From: Murimonas intestini
GTDB lineage: Bacteria; Bacillota; Clostridia; Lachnospirales; Lachnospiraceae
NCBI GenBank assembly: GCA_003148945.1
Contig: QGGY01000015.1
Span: 1-64,000, forward strand
DNA length: 64,000 nucleotides
Direction of reading: 5' to 3'
Shown: positions 9,346 through 17,419 of the stretch, piece after piece
How positions within the stretch are numbered: position 1 is the first letter of the stretch
Layout of the letters: the number at the start of each line of letters is the position of its first letter
Notes under the pieces: model-generated
Told to the model about the DNA's origin: nothing
The model's input: the letters and a program-made list of their open reading frames with translations, nothing else
The model's database searches: none
Position numbers and translations under genes: made by a program

Positions 9346-10932
9346 ATGGAGCAAAAATATGACATGGCTGGAAAAGAGAAAACGGTATGTGCAGCCAGTG
9401 CGGAAACAGAAAGTCCTGTGGCAGAAACAGACTGCGGGAAAGTAAAGGGAGAAATAAGGGAGGGTATCTCAATATTCAGGGGTATCCCGTACGGGGATGA
9501 CTGTACCGGCAGCAGGCGCTTTCAGGCGCCGCGCCCGGCCGTAAATTGGGAGGGCGTCAGAGACTGTACAAGGAACGGCTTTTATGCGCCTCAATTCGGA
9601 TGCAGCATTTCTGGAAGCCGTGAGCTTGGTGAATATTTCAGCGGCGGTCATCCGGAAAAGTTCGGCGTTGCGGGGGAAGAGCAGAATGAAAATTGTCTTG
9701 TGCTCAATGTGGTGACGCCGGGCTGTGATGACAAAAGACGGCCTGTCGTGGTCTATATCCACGGGGGCGGCTTTTCCACCGGATCGGGCACGCTGGTACT
9801 GGGCGCTGACCGGTGGGTGCGGGAAGAAGATCTAGTAATAGTGGGCGTCAATCACCGTCTGAATCTGTTCGGATATCTGTATCTTGGGGAATTGGATCCT
9901 AAATATGCTGATTCTGGTGCAGCAGGGATGCTGGATCTTATCCTGGCACTTAAGTGGGTACAGAAGAATATTGGAAATTTTGGCGGAGATCCAGAACGTG
10001 TTACAATCATGGGAGAATCAGGCGGCGGGGCTAAAGTGAGCACGCTGCTGGCAATGAAGGAAGCTGGGGATCTGTTCCGGGCAGCTATAGTGGAGAGCGG
10101 TTCAATGCCTGTGGGGTGCAGGTCCAGGGAGGAAGGAACACTTCAGGCCCTGAAGCTGCTGGAAAAACTGGGGATACCCGGAGACAGGCCGGGGCTTCTG
10201 GAGGATAAGACTACGGAGGAGCTGCTTTGGGCAATGAAAGAATCAGGGAATATGGGGGCAATGGAATTCCAGCCTGTGGCAGATGGAATCCACATAGAGG
10301 CCGGTCAGGGATATACGGCGCCTGAAGGTGCAGAGAATATCCCTCTGCTTGTGGGAGCGTCAGAGGATGAACTGGCAATTTTCCTGGAGCCGGAACTGCT
10401 GGAGAATATGACATGGGAAAATATGGACAAGTCATTGGCTGAAATAACGATAGAAGAACCTCTATATCAAATCAACAGAGAAGATTGGGGGAGAATCATC
10501 AGCAGGTTTCGGGAACTTGATAAGGATCAGAGCAGCCCGGCACATCTTTTTGCTAAAATATGTTCTCAGGCCAGTATGCTTGGGGGCGGTGCGTATTACC
10601 AGGCAATGAAAAAGGCCGGGCAGAAGGCTGCCGTATACAGCTATATAGTCTCCTGTGACAGCCCGCATCCGGGAATAGAGGGGCAAAGATATTCCTGGCA
10701 TACGGCGGACCTGCCGCTGCAGATGAGGATAGTGCTGTATCCTGACAGTGAGGAATTATCCAGAAAAATGGCTCATGCCTGGGCAGCGTTTATCAGAGAC
10801 GGAGTTCCGTCTGCTGAGGGGCTGGAGTGGAAACCGTTTACACAGGAAGAGAAGTGGACTATGGTGATCGGTGAGCAGTGGAAGATGGAAAAAGATCCGT
10901 TAAGAGAAATGAGAATGTGCCTGGAAGTCTGA
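9346..10932 (+). CDS. Type-B carboxylesterase (para-nitrobenzyl esterase family)
   Basis: A 528-residue alpha/beta hydrolase of the carboxylesterase B family. The oxyanion-hole motif IHGGGF lies near residue 143. The nucleophile elbow GESGGG has its serine at residue 225, and a late histidine block (WHTADLP, about residue 450) completes the expected catalytic machinery. No signal peptide is seen, so it is cytoplasmic and should hydrolyse carboxylic esters of small or acylated compounds. The start has GCAGGAGGG upstream. It is followed by a strong terminator and converges with the XpaC/TelA operon. Confidence 0.88.
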   Translation: MEQKYDMAGKEKTVCAASAETESPVAETDCGKVKGEIREGISIFRGIPYGDDCTGSRRFQAPRPAVNWEGVRDCTRNGFYAPQFGCSISGSRELGEYFSGGHPEKFGVAGEEQNENCLVLNVVTPGCDDKRRPVVVYIHGGGFSTGSGTLVLGADRWVREEDLVIVGVNHRLNLFGYLYLGELDPKYADSGAAGMLDLILALKWVQKNIGNFGGDPERVTIMGESGGGAKVSTLLAMKEAGDLFRAAIVESGSMPVGCRSREEGTLQALKLLEKLGIPGDRPGLLEDKTTEELLWAMKESGNMGAMEFQPVADGIHIEAGQGYTAPEGAENIPLLVGASEDELAIFLEPELLENMTWENMDKSLAEITIEEPLYQINREDWGRIISRFRELDKDQSSPAHLFAKICSQASMLGGGAYYQAMKKAGQKAAVYSYIVSCDSPHPGIEGQRYSWHTADLPLQMRIVLYPDSEELSRKMAHAWAAFIRDGVPSAEGLEWKPFTQEEKWTMVIGEQWKMEKDPLREMRMCLEV

Positions 10933-10940
10933 TACAGCTG

Positions 10941-10998
10941 CAGCACTGAACTCTGAAAGGAGGTAAAACCTCTGTCAGAGTCCGGTGCTGTTTTATTT
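10941..10998 (+). terminator. Rho-independent terminator after carboxylesterase
   Basis: The outer stem CAGCAC / GGTGCTG and inner stem ACTCTGA / TCAGAGT are followed by TTTTATTT. It lies between convergent genes. Confidence 0.85.
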
Positions 10999-11018
10999 AG
11001 AAAGCAGATAAATGAAAA

Positions 11019-12161
11019 TTAAAGGGAGAAGGATTTTCCCTTTTCCAGCTTCTGCAGCTGTTTTTCACCTTCCTCTGCGATAGTCCGGAACTCCTGGATC
11101 GTCTGGACCATCTGGGGCAGTGCTTTTGTTTTGTAGGCATTGATATCATCCAGGGCAGACAATGTATCTGAGAATGCCTGTATCAGAGTATCTGGCGAAA
11201 TGCTGGCTTCAATTGCCTCTTTCTGGATTGCCACACCCTGTTCCTTCAGCATTCTGGAAGTAGCGGTGATCATGTTATTTGTAGTTTCATTCAGCATCTG
11301 TACTTTTTCCAGCACAATTTTCTGATTATACAGAGCGCCGGCCACTGTTACAGCCACACGCAGAGCAGAAACAGTCACGGTTTTTGCACGGTCTACAGCT
11401 CTTATCAGCTCCAGATTATTTTTGCGTATTACTTCCATGGCGATGATGCCCTGCTGGTTTACCGCCAGAAGCTGCTGGAAATCTATCAGACGCTGGCGCA
11501 GGGGGAATATGATTTCCTCTTCTATAAACTTGATACGCTCAGGGTCTGTACCCGCAGCCTTGGCGTTTTCAACTGAATTTGTAAGGTAGCTGTCCAGCTG
11601 TGCACCCAGTTCTATTTTCTGGGTAAGCTGTTTTGTCAAATCTCTCATATTAGCCTGCTCAATTTCAAGTGTTGTATTGTCGTTCTTAAGGATTGCCTTG
11701 CCCTTATCAAGGGACTTGACGATTTCAGCGATTTCAGCGTCAGCTGTTTTATAACGTTCAAAATAGCGCCTTATAGGATTGAAAAATTTTCCTAGTACTC
11801 CTGTCTTTGTAAAGTCCAGACCCGATGGATCCAGATCCTTCATTTTTATTGAAAGATCAGCCAGGCCTTTTGCCACCTCGCCGGATTCGCCGCCTGCTTT
11901 GCTAAAGTCACCGATCCTCTTTTGCAGGATACTGTTTTTAGATTCTGACTGTTTGATGATATCAGCGCCAAAAGTTTCGACTACCTGGACAAATTCACGC
12001 CGCTCCGTTAATGAATCAAGATCCACGGCCATGATCATATCTGCTTTTTCTTTCACAGCATCTTTGATCACCGTCTTTTCCTGTTCAGTTGGCATGAGTT
12101 CTTTTACAACTTCTTCTTTGATCTCCTCAGGTTTAGGCAGGTCTAATGAAAAACCGCTCAT
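11019..12161 (-). CDS. telA: Toxic-anion-resistance protein, TelA family
   Basis: A 380-residue, mostly helical, charged cytoplasmic protein matching the TelA/KlaA family. Long coiled-coil-like helices run throughout, and the conserved block with TVSALRVAVTVAGALYNQK (19 residues) lies at about residues 258-276. Family members are linked to tellurite and other envelope stresses, but the biochemical role is unknown. It is the last gene of a three-gene minus-strand operon with xpaC and a VWA protein, 41 nt after the VWA gene, with CGGAGG as ribosome site. Confidence 0.85.
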   Translation of the reverse strand: MSGFSLDLPKPEEIKEEVVKELMPTEQEKTVIKDAVKEKADMIMAVDLDSLTERREFVQVVETFGADIIKQSESKNSILQKRIGDFSKAGGESGEVAKGLADLSIKMKDLDPSGLDFTKTGVLGKFFNPIRRYFERYKTADAEIAEIVKSLDKGKAILKNDNTTLEIEQANMRDLTKQLTQKIELGAQLDSYLTNSVENAKAAGTDPERIKFIEEEIIFPLRQRLIDFQQLLAVNQQGIIAMEVIRKNNLELIRAVDRAKTVTVSALRVAVTVAGALYNQKIVLEKVQMLNETTNNMITATSRMLKEQGVAIQKEAIEASISPDTLIQAFSDTLSALDDINAYKTKALPQMVQTIQEFRTIAEEGEKQLQKLEKGKSFSL

Positions 12162-12202
12162 ATTTTCCTCCGTTCTGCCGCAGTATAGCGGACTCCATCT
12201 TT

Positions 12203-13888
12203 TTACATGCTGGCATTGAATAAGTTCTTAAGCTGATATACGACATCGTCAGTAGATGCGTCGATGCTTGCAGCCTCGTTTACAGCACTGATGTTTTGCA
12301 GGGCTTCCAGGTCTGCATTGTATCCAATCGTATAGACAGGAATTTTGAGGCTGCTCAGGATATCACGGATATCATTCAGGCTGCAGCCTGAATTTGTTTC
12401 ACCGTCACTTAAAACGAACAGCATGGGCTTGGCATCCGGGTATTGTTCCATAGCTTTATTGATCATATCCATAGCTACACAGATTCCGTCAAAGGTAGCG
12501 GTTCCGCCGTTGGCATAGAGATTTTCTACGGCGCCTTTAAAAAGTGACTGCTGGTTTAAATCAAATTTACCTATGGGCAATTCAATTGTGACATCATTGG
12601 AATAACTTACAAGTCCTATATAATTATCTGAATTGATATATTTCATGCTGTTTATCAGGGAATCCTGAAGAGCCCTCAGGGGCGAGCCGTCCATACTTCC
12701 GGAAACGTCTGTAACAAACACGCCGATTACCGGCCTTCCTGTATCCTTATTTGTCTTGTAAAGCTTCTGGGCAGCGATCAGGATATCCCCTGAGACGTTC
12801 TCATATTCAGGAACATAGTCAGGCATACCGTTAAAACCATAGTCTGAAGCACGTTTTACAGCTTCTTCTGTTGCACAGTACTCGGCAAATTTTTTCAGGA
12901 CTTCTTTTTTGTCCTGACTGATCTCGCCTACAGCTACCAGGGGATTATCGTGACGGTAACCGAAAGGAGTAAACTTATAATTTTTTGACAGGACTGCATC
13001 ATTAATATAAGACTGGTATTCCAGTATAAAGCCATCAAGAGAGCCCTTCTCAGCAGCATCACGCATCTGCATGGTTGTCAGTGCGACGAAAGGCACATTC
13101 TTCTGAAACTTCTGGAAGCCCTGTACAGCCGTATCAGAAAGAGGGTTCTTTAAGTCATAGCGTTCCAAAGTACAGATCAGAAAATTCAGGCCCGCGCTGC
13201 TGGCAAAGGGGTTCGTATATCCCATGGCAAATTCACCGGCTTCAGTGGCTTCAGTGATAGCTTTTAAGTCTACAGTGCCGTATTTCTCCATTATTTTCTT
13301 GTTAGTTTCTTCTGAGAGCAGTATGCCGGCTACATTTCCCACCATACTCTCAGAAATTGTTTCGGTCTTTACTCCTCTGGAATTCAGCATATCCACCCAG
13401 AGCATATTGGAGGGTGAGAGGCCGTCAGGAACTGCCTTGCCTGAAGCGATATAATCAAGAGCCTGCCCGCTGTTCACCTTACGTATCTGGACAGATATCT
13501 TCTGGCCGTTTACTGAGTAACCCTGACGGTTAAATTCATCTGCCATTTCGCACAGCCAGCCGTCTGTACCTGTCCCGGCCTTTTCGGGCGAGGAGTAGAT
13601 CTCTGCATAGAGCTGGGTGGTCGCTTTGGCAGTGATATCACATGTCTCAATATCCGGCAGTTCACTGGCCTCATCCTCAACGGCATCATACTCCACTGGT
13701 GATTTGACAGGCTCTGCGGTTGAAGGACTAATATTATTTACCAGCTTTGTCAGTTTGCTGGAAGCTTTTTCTTCAGAAATCACTTTATCTGATTTCCCAA
13801 TGTTTCTGGTCAGGTAGATTCCCCCAAACACAATGATACAGACAGCAGCAGCACAGGCCGCAAGTATCCCAATCTTTTTCTTATCCAT
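12203..13888 (-). CDS. Membrane-anchored substrate-binding-like + von Willebrand factor A protein
   Basis: A 561-residue protein. A single N-terminal membrane helix (about residues 7-26) acts as signal anchor. A region of about 280 residues (roughly 85-365) resembles an extracellular solute-binding domain, with alternating helices and strands. A C-terminal VWA domain (about 380-560) has an intact MIDAS metal site: DVSGS, a threonine in GGTATFDG, and the aspartate in VLSDGET. The layout suggests an extracytoplasmic metal-dependent protein-binding module. It lies between xpaC and telA in one operon and starts with CGGAGG upstream. The function is unknown. Confidence 0.82.
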   Translation of the reverse strand: MDKKKIGILAACAAAVCIIVFGGIYLTRNIGKSDKVISEEKASSKLTKLVNNISPSTAEPVKSPVEYDAVEDEASELPDIETCDITAKATTQLYAEIYSSPEKAGTGTDGWLCEMADEFNRQGYSVNGQKISVQIRKVNSGQALDYIASGKAVPDGLSPSNMLWVDMLNSRGVKTETISESMVGNVAGILLSEETNKKIMEKYGTVDLKAITEATEAGEFAMGYTNPFASSAGLNFLICTLERYDLKNPLSDTAVQGFQKFQKNVPFVALTTMQMRDAAEKGSLDGFILEYQSYINDAVLSKNYKFTPFGYRHDNPLVAVGEISQDKKEVLKKFAEYCATEEAVKRASDYGFNGMPDYVPEYENVSGDILIAAQKLYKTNKDTGRPVIGVFVTDVSGSMDGSPLRALQDSLINSMKYINSDNYIGLVSYSNDVTIELPIGKFDLNQQSLFKGAVENLYANGGTATFDGICVAMDMINKAMEQYPDAKPMLFVLSDGETNSGCSLNDIRDILSSLKIPVYTIGYNADLEALQNISAVNEAASIDASTDDVVYQLKNLFNASM

Positions 13889-13969
13889 ACTTTCCTCCGT
13901 TCCTGAATGAACCTGATATTTTTATATACCGGCGCGGCCGGCCTTCAGGTGCATTCTATACATTTCTGC

Positions 13970-14701
13970 CTACTGATAATACTTTGTTTCTTCAATCAGT
14001 TTTTCTATTTCAACTAGTATTTCACTGTTCATTTCCTCATTTTCACTAGTTTCAAAAGAGGACAGTTCAATTGCCAGAGCATCCAGCTTAAGCAGTATCC
14101 TTTCATTTAATGCGATAACAGATTTCACAGATTCATAATTATCCTGATACAACTGCAGCTGTTCTTCCTGGATATCGTCGGGTATATCATCTTCTTTGTA
14201 ATGCTGCAGTCTGGCGTATTCATTTTCATCAAAGATGCTCATCCTGTTAGCCATAGTGACAACATTTTTTATTGCAGAGTCCTCAGCGGCTTTGACTATG
14301 CCGTAGAACTTCTCCCAGCTCATAGTTCCTTTTGTGAATTTCCGTTCAATCAGGTCTGACAGCTTCTGACGTGATTTCATAACACGCTCCAGCTGTCCGG
14401 CAGCAGTTTTAGCAATGTTTCCAAAATATTTGCTGTCCTGATGGCGGCGCAGGATGGCCCTGGCATCTTCCAGGCTGGCAACTTCGTCCCTGCTCACAAG
14501 TATCTGTTTTGGTTTTGCCAAACTGCGCACGTTCACAAATAAAAATCCGGCGACGAGTGCAATACCTGCTATGATGGACATACCGGCTCTGAAAATACCG
14601 GGATCGGACGGTCTGAGCGCTACAAGGCCGGGCGAGTACAGAATGACTGCAATGACTGCGAGTATGACATTGGCAGCAAATAACCATATGTATTTTTTCA
14701 A
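13970..14701 (-). CDS. xpaC: XpaC-like membrane protein
   Basis: A 243-residue protein with two N-terminal hydrophobic helices (about residues 4-20 and 36-54) followed by a charged helical cytoplasmic part, as in the XpaC family (historically tied to indolyl-phosphate hydrolysis in Bacillus). XpaC and TelA genes are commonly neighbours in Firmicutes. The start codon appears to be TTG at 14701, supported by GGAGGG about nine bases upstream on the minus strand. It is the first gene of the xpaC-VWA-telA operon and has a strong promoter upstream. Confidence 0.8.
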   Translation of the reverse strand: MKKYIWLFAANVILAVIAVILYSPGLVALRPSDPGIFRAGMSIIAGIALVAGFLFVNVRSLAKPKQILVSRDEVASLEDARAILRRHQDSKYFGNIAKTAAGQLERVMKSRQKLSDLIERKFTKGTMSWEKFYGIVKAAEDSAIKNVVTMANRMSIFDENEYARLQHYKEDDIPDDIQEEQLQLYQDNYESVKSVIALNERILLKLDALAIELSSFETSENEEMNSEILVEIEKLIEETKYYQ

Positions 14702-14799
14702 TATGTAAATTCCCTCCTGTGAATATAATATTTTAATCTGCCGGGCTTTAAGTTTATGTGTACTCTGTTTTGCTGCGGCACATTATAATGTCTAACGAC

Positions 14800-14828
14800 A
14801 TTATAACCTACAGATTAAAATCTGACAA
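14800..14828 (-). promoter_or_regulatory. Promoter of the xpaC-VWA-telA operon
   Basis: Read on the minus strand, TTGTCA (14828-14823), a 17-nt spacer, and TATAAT (14805-14800). Just downstream lies a 12-bp palindrome, ACATTATAATGT (14780-14791), that repeats part of the -10 region (CATTATAA occurs twice) and could be an operator. Confidence 0.7.
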
Positions 14829-14902
14829 GACAGGACTCACGGGACAATGTCCCACAAAATGTTTTTACACGTATTTTGCACGATTTCTTTTTTAAAATGA
14901 GC

Positions 14903-14976
14903 TTGTAAAAAACGGCCTGTGAGGATATAATGTTAAAAAGCGTGCATTATTAATAAAGACATGTGCTTTGCGTGCA
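14903..14976 (+). promoter_or_regulatory. Promoter and candidate operators of the LacI regulator
   Basis: TTGTAA (14903-14908), a 17-nt spacer, and TATAAT (14926-14931). Two copies of GCGTGCA follow at 14940-14946 (at the expected transcription start) and 14970-14976. The second lies in TTTGCGTGC, whose core recurs near the iol promoter, suggesting that the LacI protein represses itself and the iol operon. Confidence 0.6.
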
Positions 14977-15000
14977 GTAACAGGATTACGGAGGCGGATT

Positions 15001-16038
15001 ATGGCGGGAACGATACAGCAGATTGCCCAGCTGGCAGGAGTGTCGCGCGGAACGGTGGACAGAGCTCTGAATAACCGGGGGAGGATCAACCCGGAGGTGG
15101 CGGAAAAAATTGAAAAAATAGCCGAAGAGATCGGGTATGTGCCAAAGCACAGGAAGAAAGCCTCAGGCGGAAATGCAGGGACAGGACAGGAGAAGAGGAT
15201 TGGTGTTGTGACCCAGCTTTCTCAGTCTTCCTTTATGCTGGAGGTAAACCGGGGGATCAGGGAAGCGGCAAAGAAGCTGTCGGACAGGGGAATACAGGTT
15301 CTTGTAAGGGAAAATGCATCTGTGGATGAGACAGAGCAGCTGGAGGCTGTCAGGCAGCTGGAGGAAGAGGGCATAGACGCCCTGGCAATCATGCCGGTGG
15401 ACAGTGACAGTGTACGGCTGAAATTAAATGAGCTGGCGGATGAAGGTCAGATTCCCGTAGTTACCTTTAATACGGATATAGTGGGGACGAGGCGGTGCTG
15501 CTTTGTGGGGCTGGATAACTGGAAGAGCGGGCAGACTGCGGCGGGCCTTATGGGAATGATGATGCGGGGACAGGGAAAGGTGCTGGTGATCACAGGGTAT
15601 TTTTCCAACAGCGCCGGCAGCCGCAGGGTGGACGGTTTTGTGGATGAACTGAAGAAAAGCTTTCCGTCCATGGAGCTTGTAGGTGTGCAGAGCAGCTTTG
15701 ACCAGACAGATGAGGTAGAGAAGATCATAGTGAATTCTATGTCTGTCTTTCCGGATCTGGAAGGGATCTTTGTGGCCTCTGGCGGACAGGCCGGCGTCAG
15801 GAGGGCATTCGATAAACTGATGCTTAAGAAACGCCCCTATGTGATTATCTATGACCTGACTCCAAAGAATGTGAGGGCGCTGAGTGAGGGGACTGTGGAT
15901 TTTCTGATCGACCAGGAGGGATATGACCAGGGGTACAGGGCATTGTCTATTCTCTCGGATATACTTTGTTTTAAGAAACAGCCGGAGAAAGAGTATATGT
16001 ATACGGAAATCAATATAAAGACAAAATATAATCTGTAG
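15001..16038 (+). CDS. LacI-family transcriptional regulator (probable iol regulator)
   Basis: A 345-residue regulator. The N-terminal LacI helix-turn-helix (TIQQIAQLAGVSRGTVDRAL, residues about 4-23) and hinge are followed by a periplasmic-binding-protein-like effector domain (about 65-345) typical of sugar-responsive members. The start is set at ATG 15001, preceded by GGAGGCGG; a longer frame from TTG 14968 has no ribosome site and would include operator DNA. It is encoded just upstream of the iol operon and shares DNA motifs with it, so it probably responds to inositol or an intermediate. Confidence 0.88.
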   Translation: MAGTIQQIAQLAGVSRGTVDRALNNRGRINPEVAEKIEKIAEEIGYVPKHRKKASGGNAGTGQEKRIGVVTQLSQSSFMLEVNRGIREAAKKLSDRGIQVLVRENASVDETEQLEAVRQLEEEGIDALAIMPVDSDSVRLKLNELADEGQIPVVTFNTDIVGTRRCCFVGLDNWKSGQTAAGLMGMMMRGQGKVLVITGYFSNSAGSRRVDGFVDELKKSFPSMELVGVQSSFDQTDEVEKIIVNSMSVFPDLEGIFVASGGQAGVRRAFDKLMLKKRPYVIIYDLTPKNVRALSEGTVDFLIDQEGYDQGYRALSILSDILCFKKQPEKEYMYTEINIKTKYNL

Positions 16039-16063
16039 TGCAGAGAAGCTTTCAACATGCAGT

Positions 16064-16109
16064 AAAAGCAGCCATATCAGAACAGTCCGGTTCTGGTGTG
16101 GCTGCTTTT
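16064..16109 (+). terminator. Rho-independent terminator after lacI-type gene
   Basis: AAAAGCAGCCA and CAGAAC pair with GTTCTG and TGGCTGCTTTT around a short loop. It separates the regulator from the iol operon. The rest of the 325-base gap to iolC holds operator-like motifs and a promoter, but no gene. Confidence 0.88.
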
Positions 16110-16142
16110 GTCTTAAAAAAAATTTACTCCACAAAAGAAATA

Positions 16143-16151
16143 GCACGCAAA
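16143..16151 (-). promoter_or_regulatory. Candidate LacI operator (GCACGCAAA)
   Basis: The reverse complement TTTGCGTGC is identical to the motif in the lacI promoter region at 14967-14975. It lies about 110 bp upstream of the iol promoter, a position that would suit repression by looping. Confidence 0.4.
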
Positions 16152-16254
16152 TACACACGCACTTATTATAAAGGAATCTGTTGTGAAAGTGCAACAAAAG
16201 GATTGATTAAAATTGTGCAAATAGCGAAATAACGGTAAAATGCAGGAAAAGTGC

Positions 16255-16335
16255 TTGCACATAGCAGGTGCGTGTGATAATATGAAGGCACAAAGATAAA
16301 GAAAAAAGCACACAAAATAAATAAAACGCACGCAA
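16255..16335 (+). promoter_or_regulatory. iol operon promoter and operator
   Basis: TTGCAC (16255-16260), a 17-nt spacer and TAATAT (16278-16283) form a sigma-A type promoter. The spacer contains GTGCGTGTG, and GCACGCAA (reverse of TTGCGTGC) occurs at 16328-16335 in the leader. These match motifs at the LacI gene promoter. Confidence 0.6.
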
Positions 16336-16363
16336 TTCCAAATGGGGATCAGGAGGGAATTTT

Positions 16364-17401
16364 ATGAAGTATGTGGAGTTTGATGAGGACAGGGAGAGGG
16401 ATCTTGTATTGCTGGGCCGTGTGGCAATTGACTTTAACCCGGCTTATAACGATCAGGTAAAGGAGGAATTTAAACCGCTGAAGAAGGTCCATATGTTCGA
16501 AAAGTTTTTGGGCGGTTCTCCGGCCAATATAGCTGTGGGCGTCACAAAGCATGGTCTTAAGGCCGGATTCATCGGTAAAGTGTCAGATGACCAGTTTGGA
16601 GAATTTGTGGTGGATTACTTTAACGAGAGGGGGATCGACACTTCCTGTATCACAAAGTGCACAGGCGGCGAGAAATTGGGGCTGACCTTCACTGAGATGC
16701 TTTCCTCTAAAGAAAGCAGTATCCTGATGTACAGAAACTGTATAGCGGATCTTCAGCTGCATGTGGATGATATTGATGAAGATTACATAAAGAGTACAAA
16801 GGCCATCCTGATATCCGGAACTGCGCTGGCGGAGAGTCCGTCCAGGGAAGCAGCAATAAAGGCAGTGCTTCTGGCAAAGAAAAATAATACAAAGATAATC
16901 TTTGACATTGACTACAGAGAATATAACTGGAAAAACAGTGATGAGATATCCATCTACTATTCCATGGTGGCAAAGGAAGCTGATATCATCATGGGATCAA
17001 GGGAGGAATTCGATCTGACAGAAAAGCTGATACGGCCTGGTATGACAGATGAGGAATCAGCAGCGCTGTGGCAGAGCTATAATGCTAAAATCGTGGTTAT
17101 CAAGCACGGCATGAAGGGATCTGCAGCCTATACTTGTGACGGGCAGAAATATTCAATAAAGCCCTTCCCTGTAGAAGCGCGGAAAGGCTTTGGCGGCGGA
17201 GACGGCTATGGTTCCGGCTTCCTGTACGGGCTGTACCAGGGGTGGGAAATTATCGACTGCCTGGAATTTGGCTCGGCGGAGGCATCTATGATGGTGAGGA
17301 GCAATAATTGTTCGGATTCTCTCCCGGGGCCGGAAGAGGTACATGAATTTATTAAAGAGGAAAAAGAGAAGTTTGGAGAAATGATCGCAAGAATGCAGTA
17401 A
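16364..17401 (+). CDS. iolC: 5-dehydro-2-deoxygluconokinase
   Basis: A 345-residue PfkB/ribokinase-family sugar kinase. The N-terminal signature FLGGSPANIAVG (about residues 47-58) and overall order match IolC, which phosphorylates 2-deoxy-5-keto-D-gluconate in inositol breakdown. The usual GAGD anion-hole motif reads FGGGDGYGSG (about residues 275-284), a conservative change that keeps the catalytic aspartate. It is the first gene of the operon, with AGGAGG upstream, and is followed 18 nt later by iolD. Confidence 0.92.
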   Translation: MKYVEFDEDRERDLVLLGRVAIDFNPAYNDQVKEEFKPLKKVHMFEKFLGGSPANIAVGVTKHGLKAGFIGKVSDDQFGEFVVDYFNERGIDTSCITKCTGGEKLGLTFTEMLSSKESSILMYRNCIADLQLHVDDIDEDYIKSTKAILISGTALAESPSREAAIKAVLLAKKNNTKIIFDIDYREYNWKNSDEISIYYSMVAKEADIIMGSREEFDLTEKLIRPGMTDEESAALWQSYNAKIVVIKHGMKGSAAYTCDGQKYSIKPFPVEARKGFGGGDGYGSGFLYGLYQGWEIIDCLEFGSAEASMMVRSNNCSDSLPGPEEVHEFIKEEKEKFGEMIARMQ

Positions 17402-17419
17402 ACGGAGAGGAGTTTCATC

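Noticed and set aside
15424-16197. A 257-codon minus-strand frame over the LacI gene
   Set aside because: It is antisense to a well-supported LacI regulator, has biased composition (many His, Leu and Cys), and no ribosome site.
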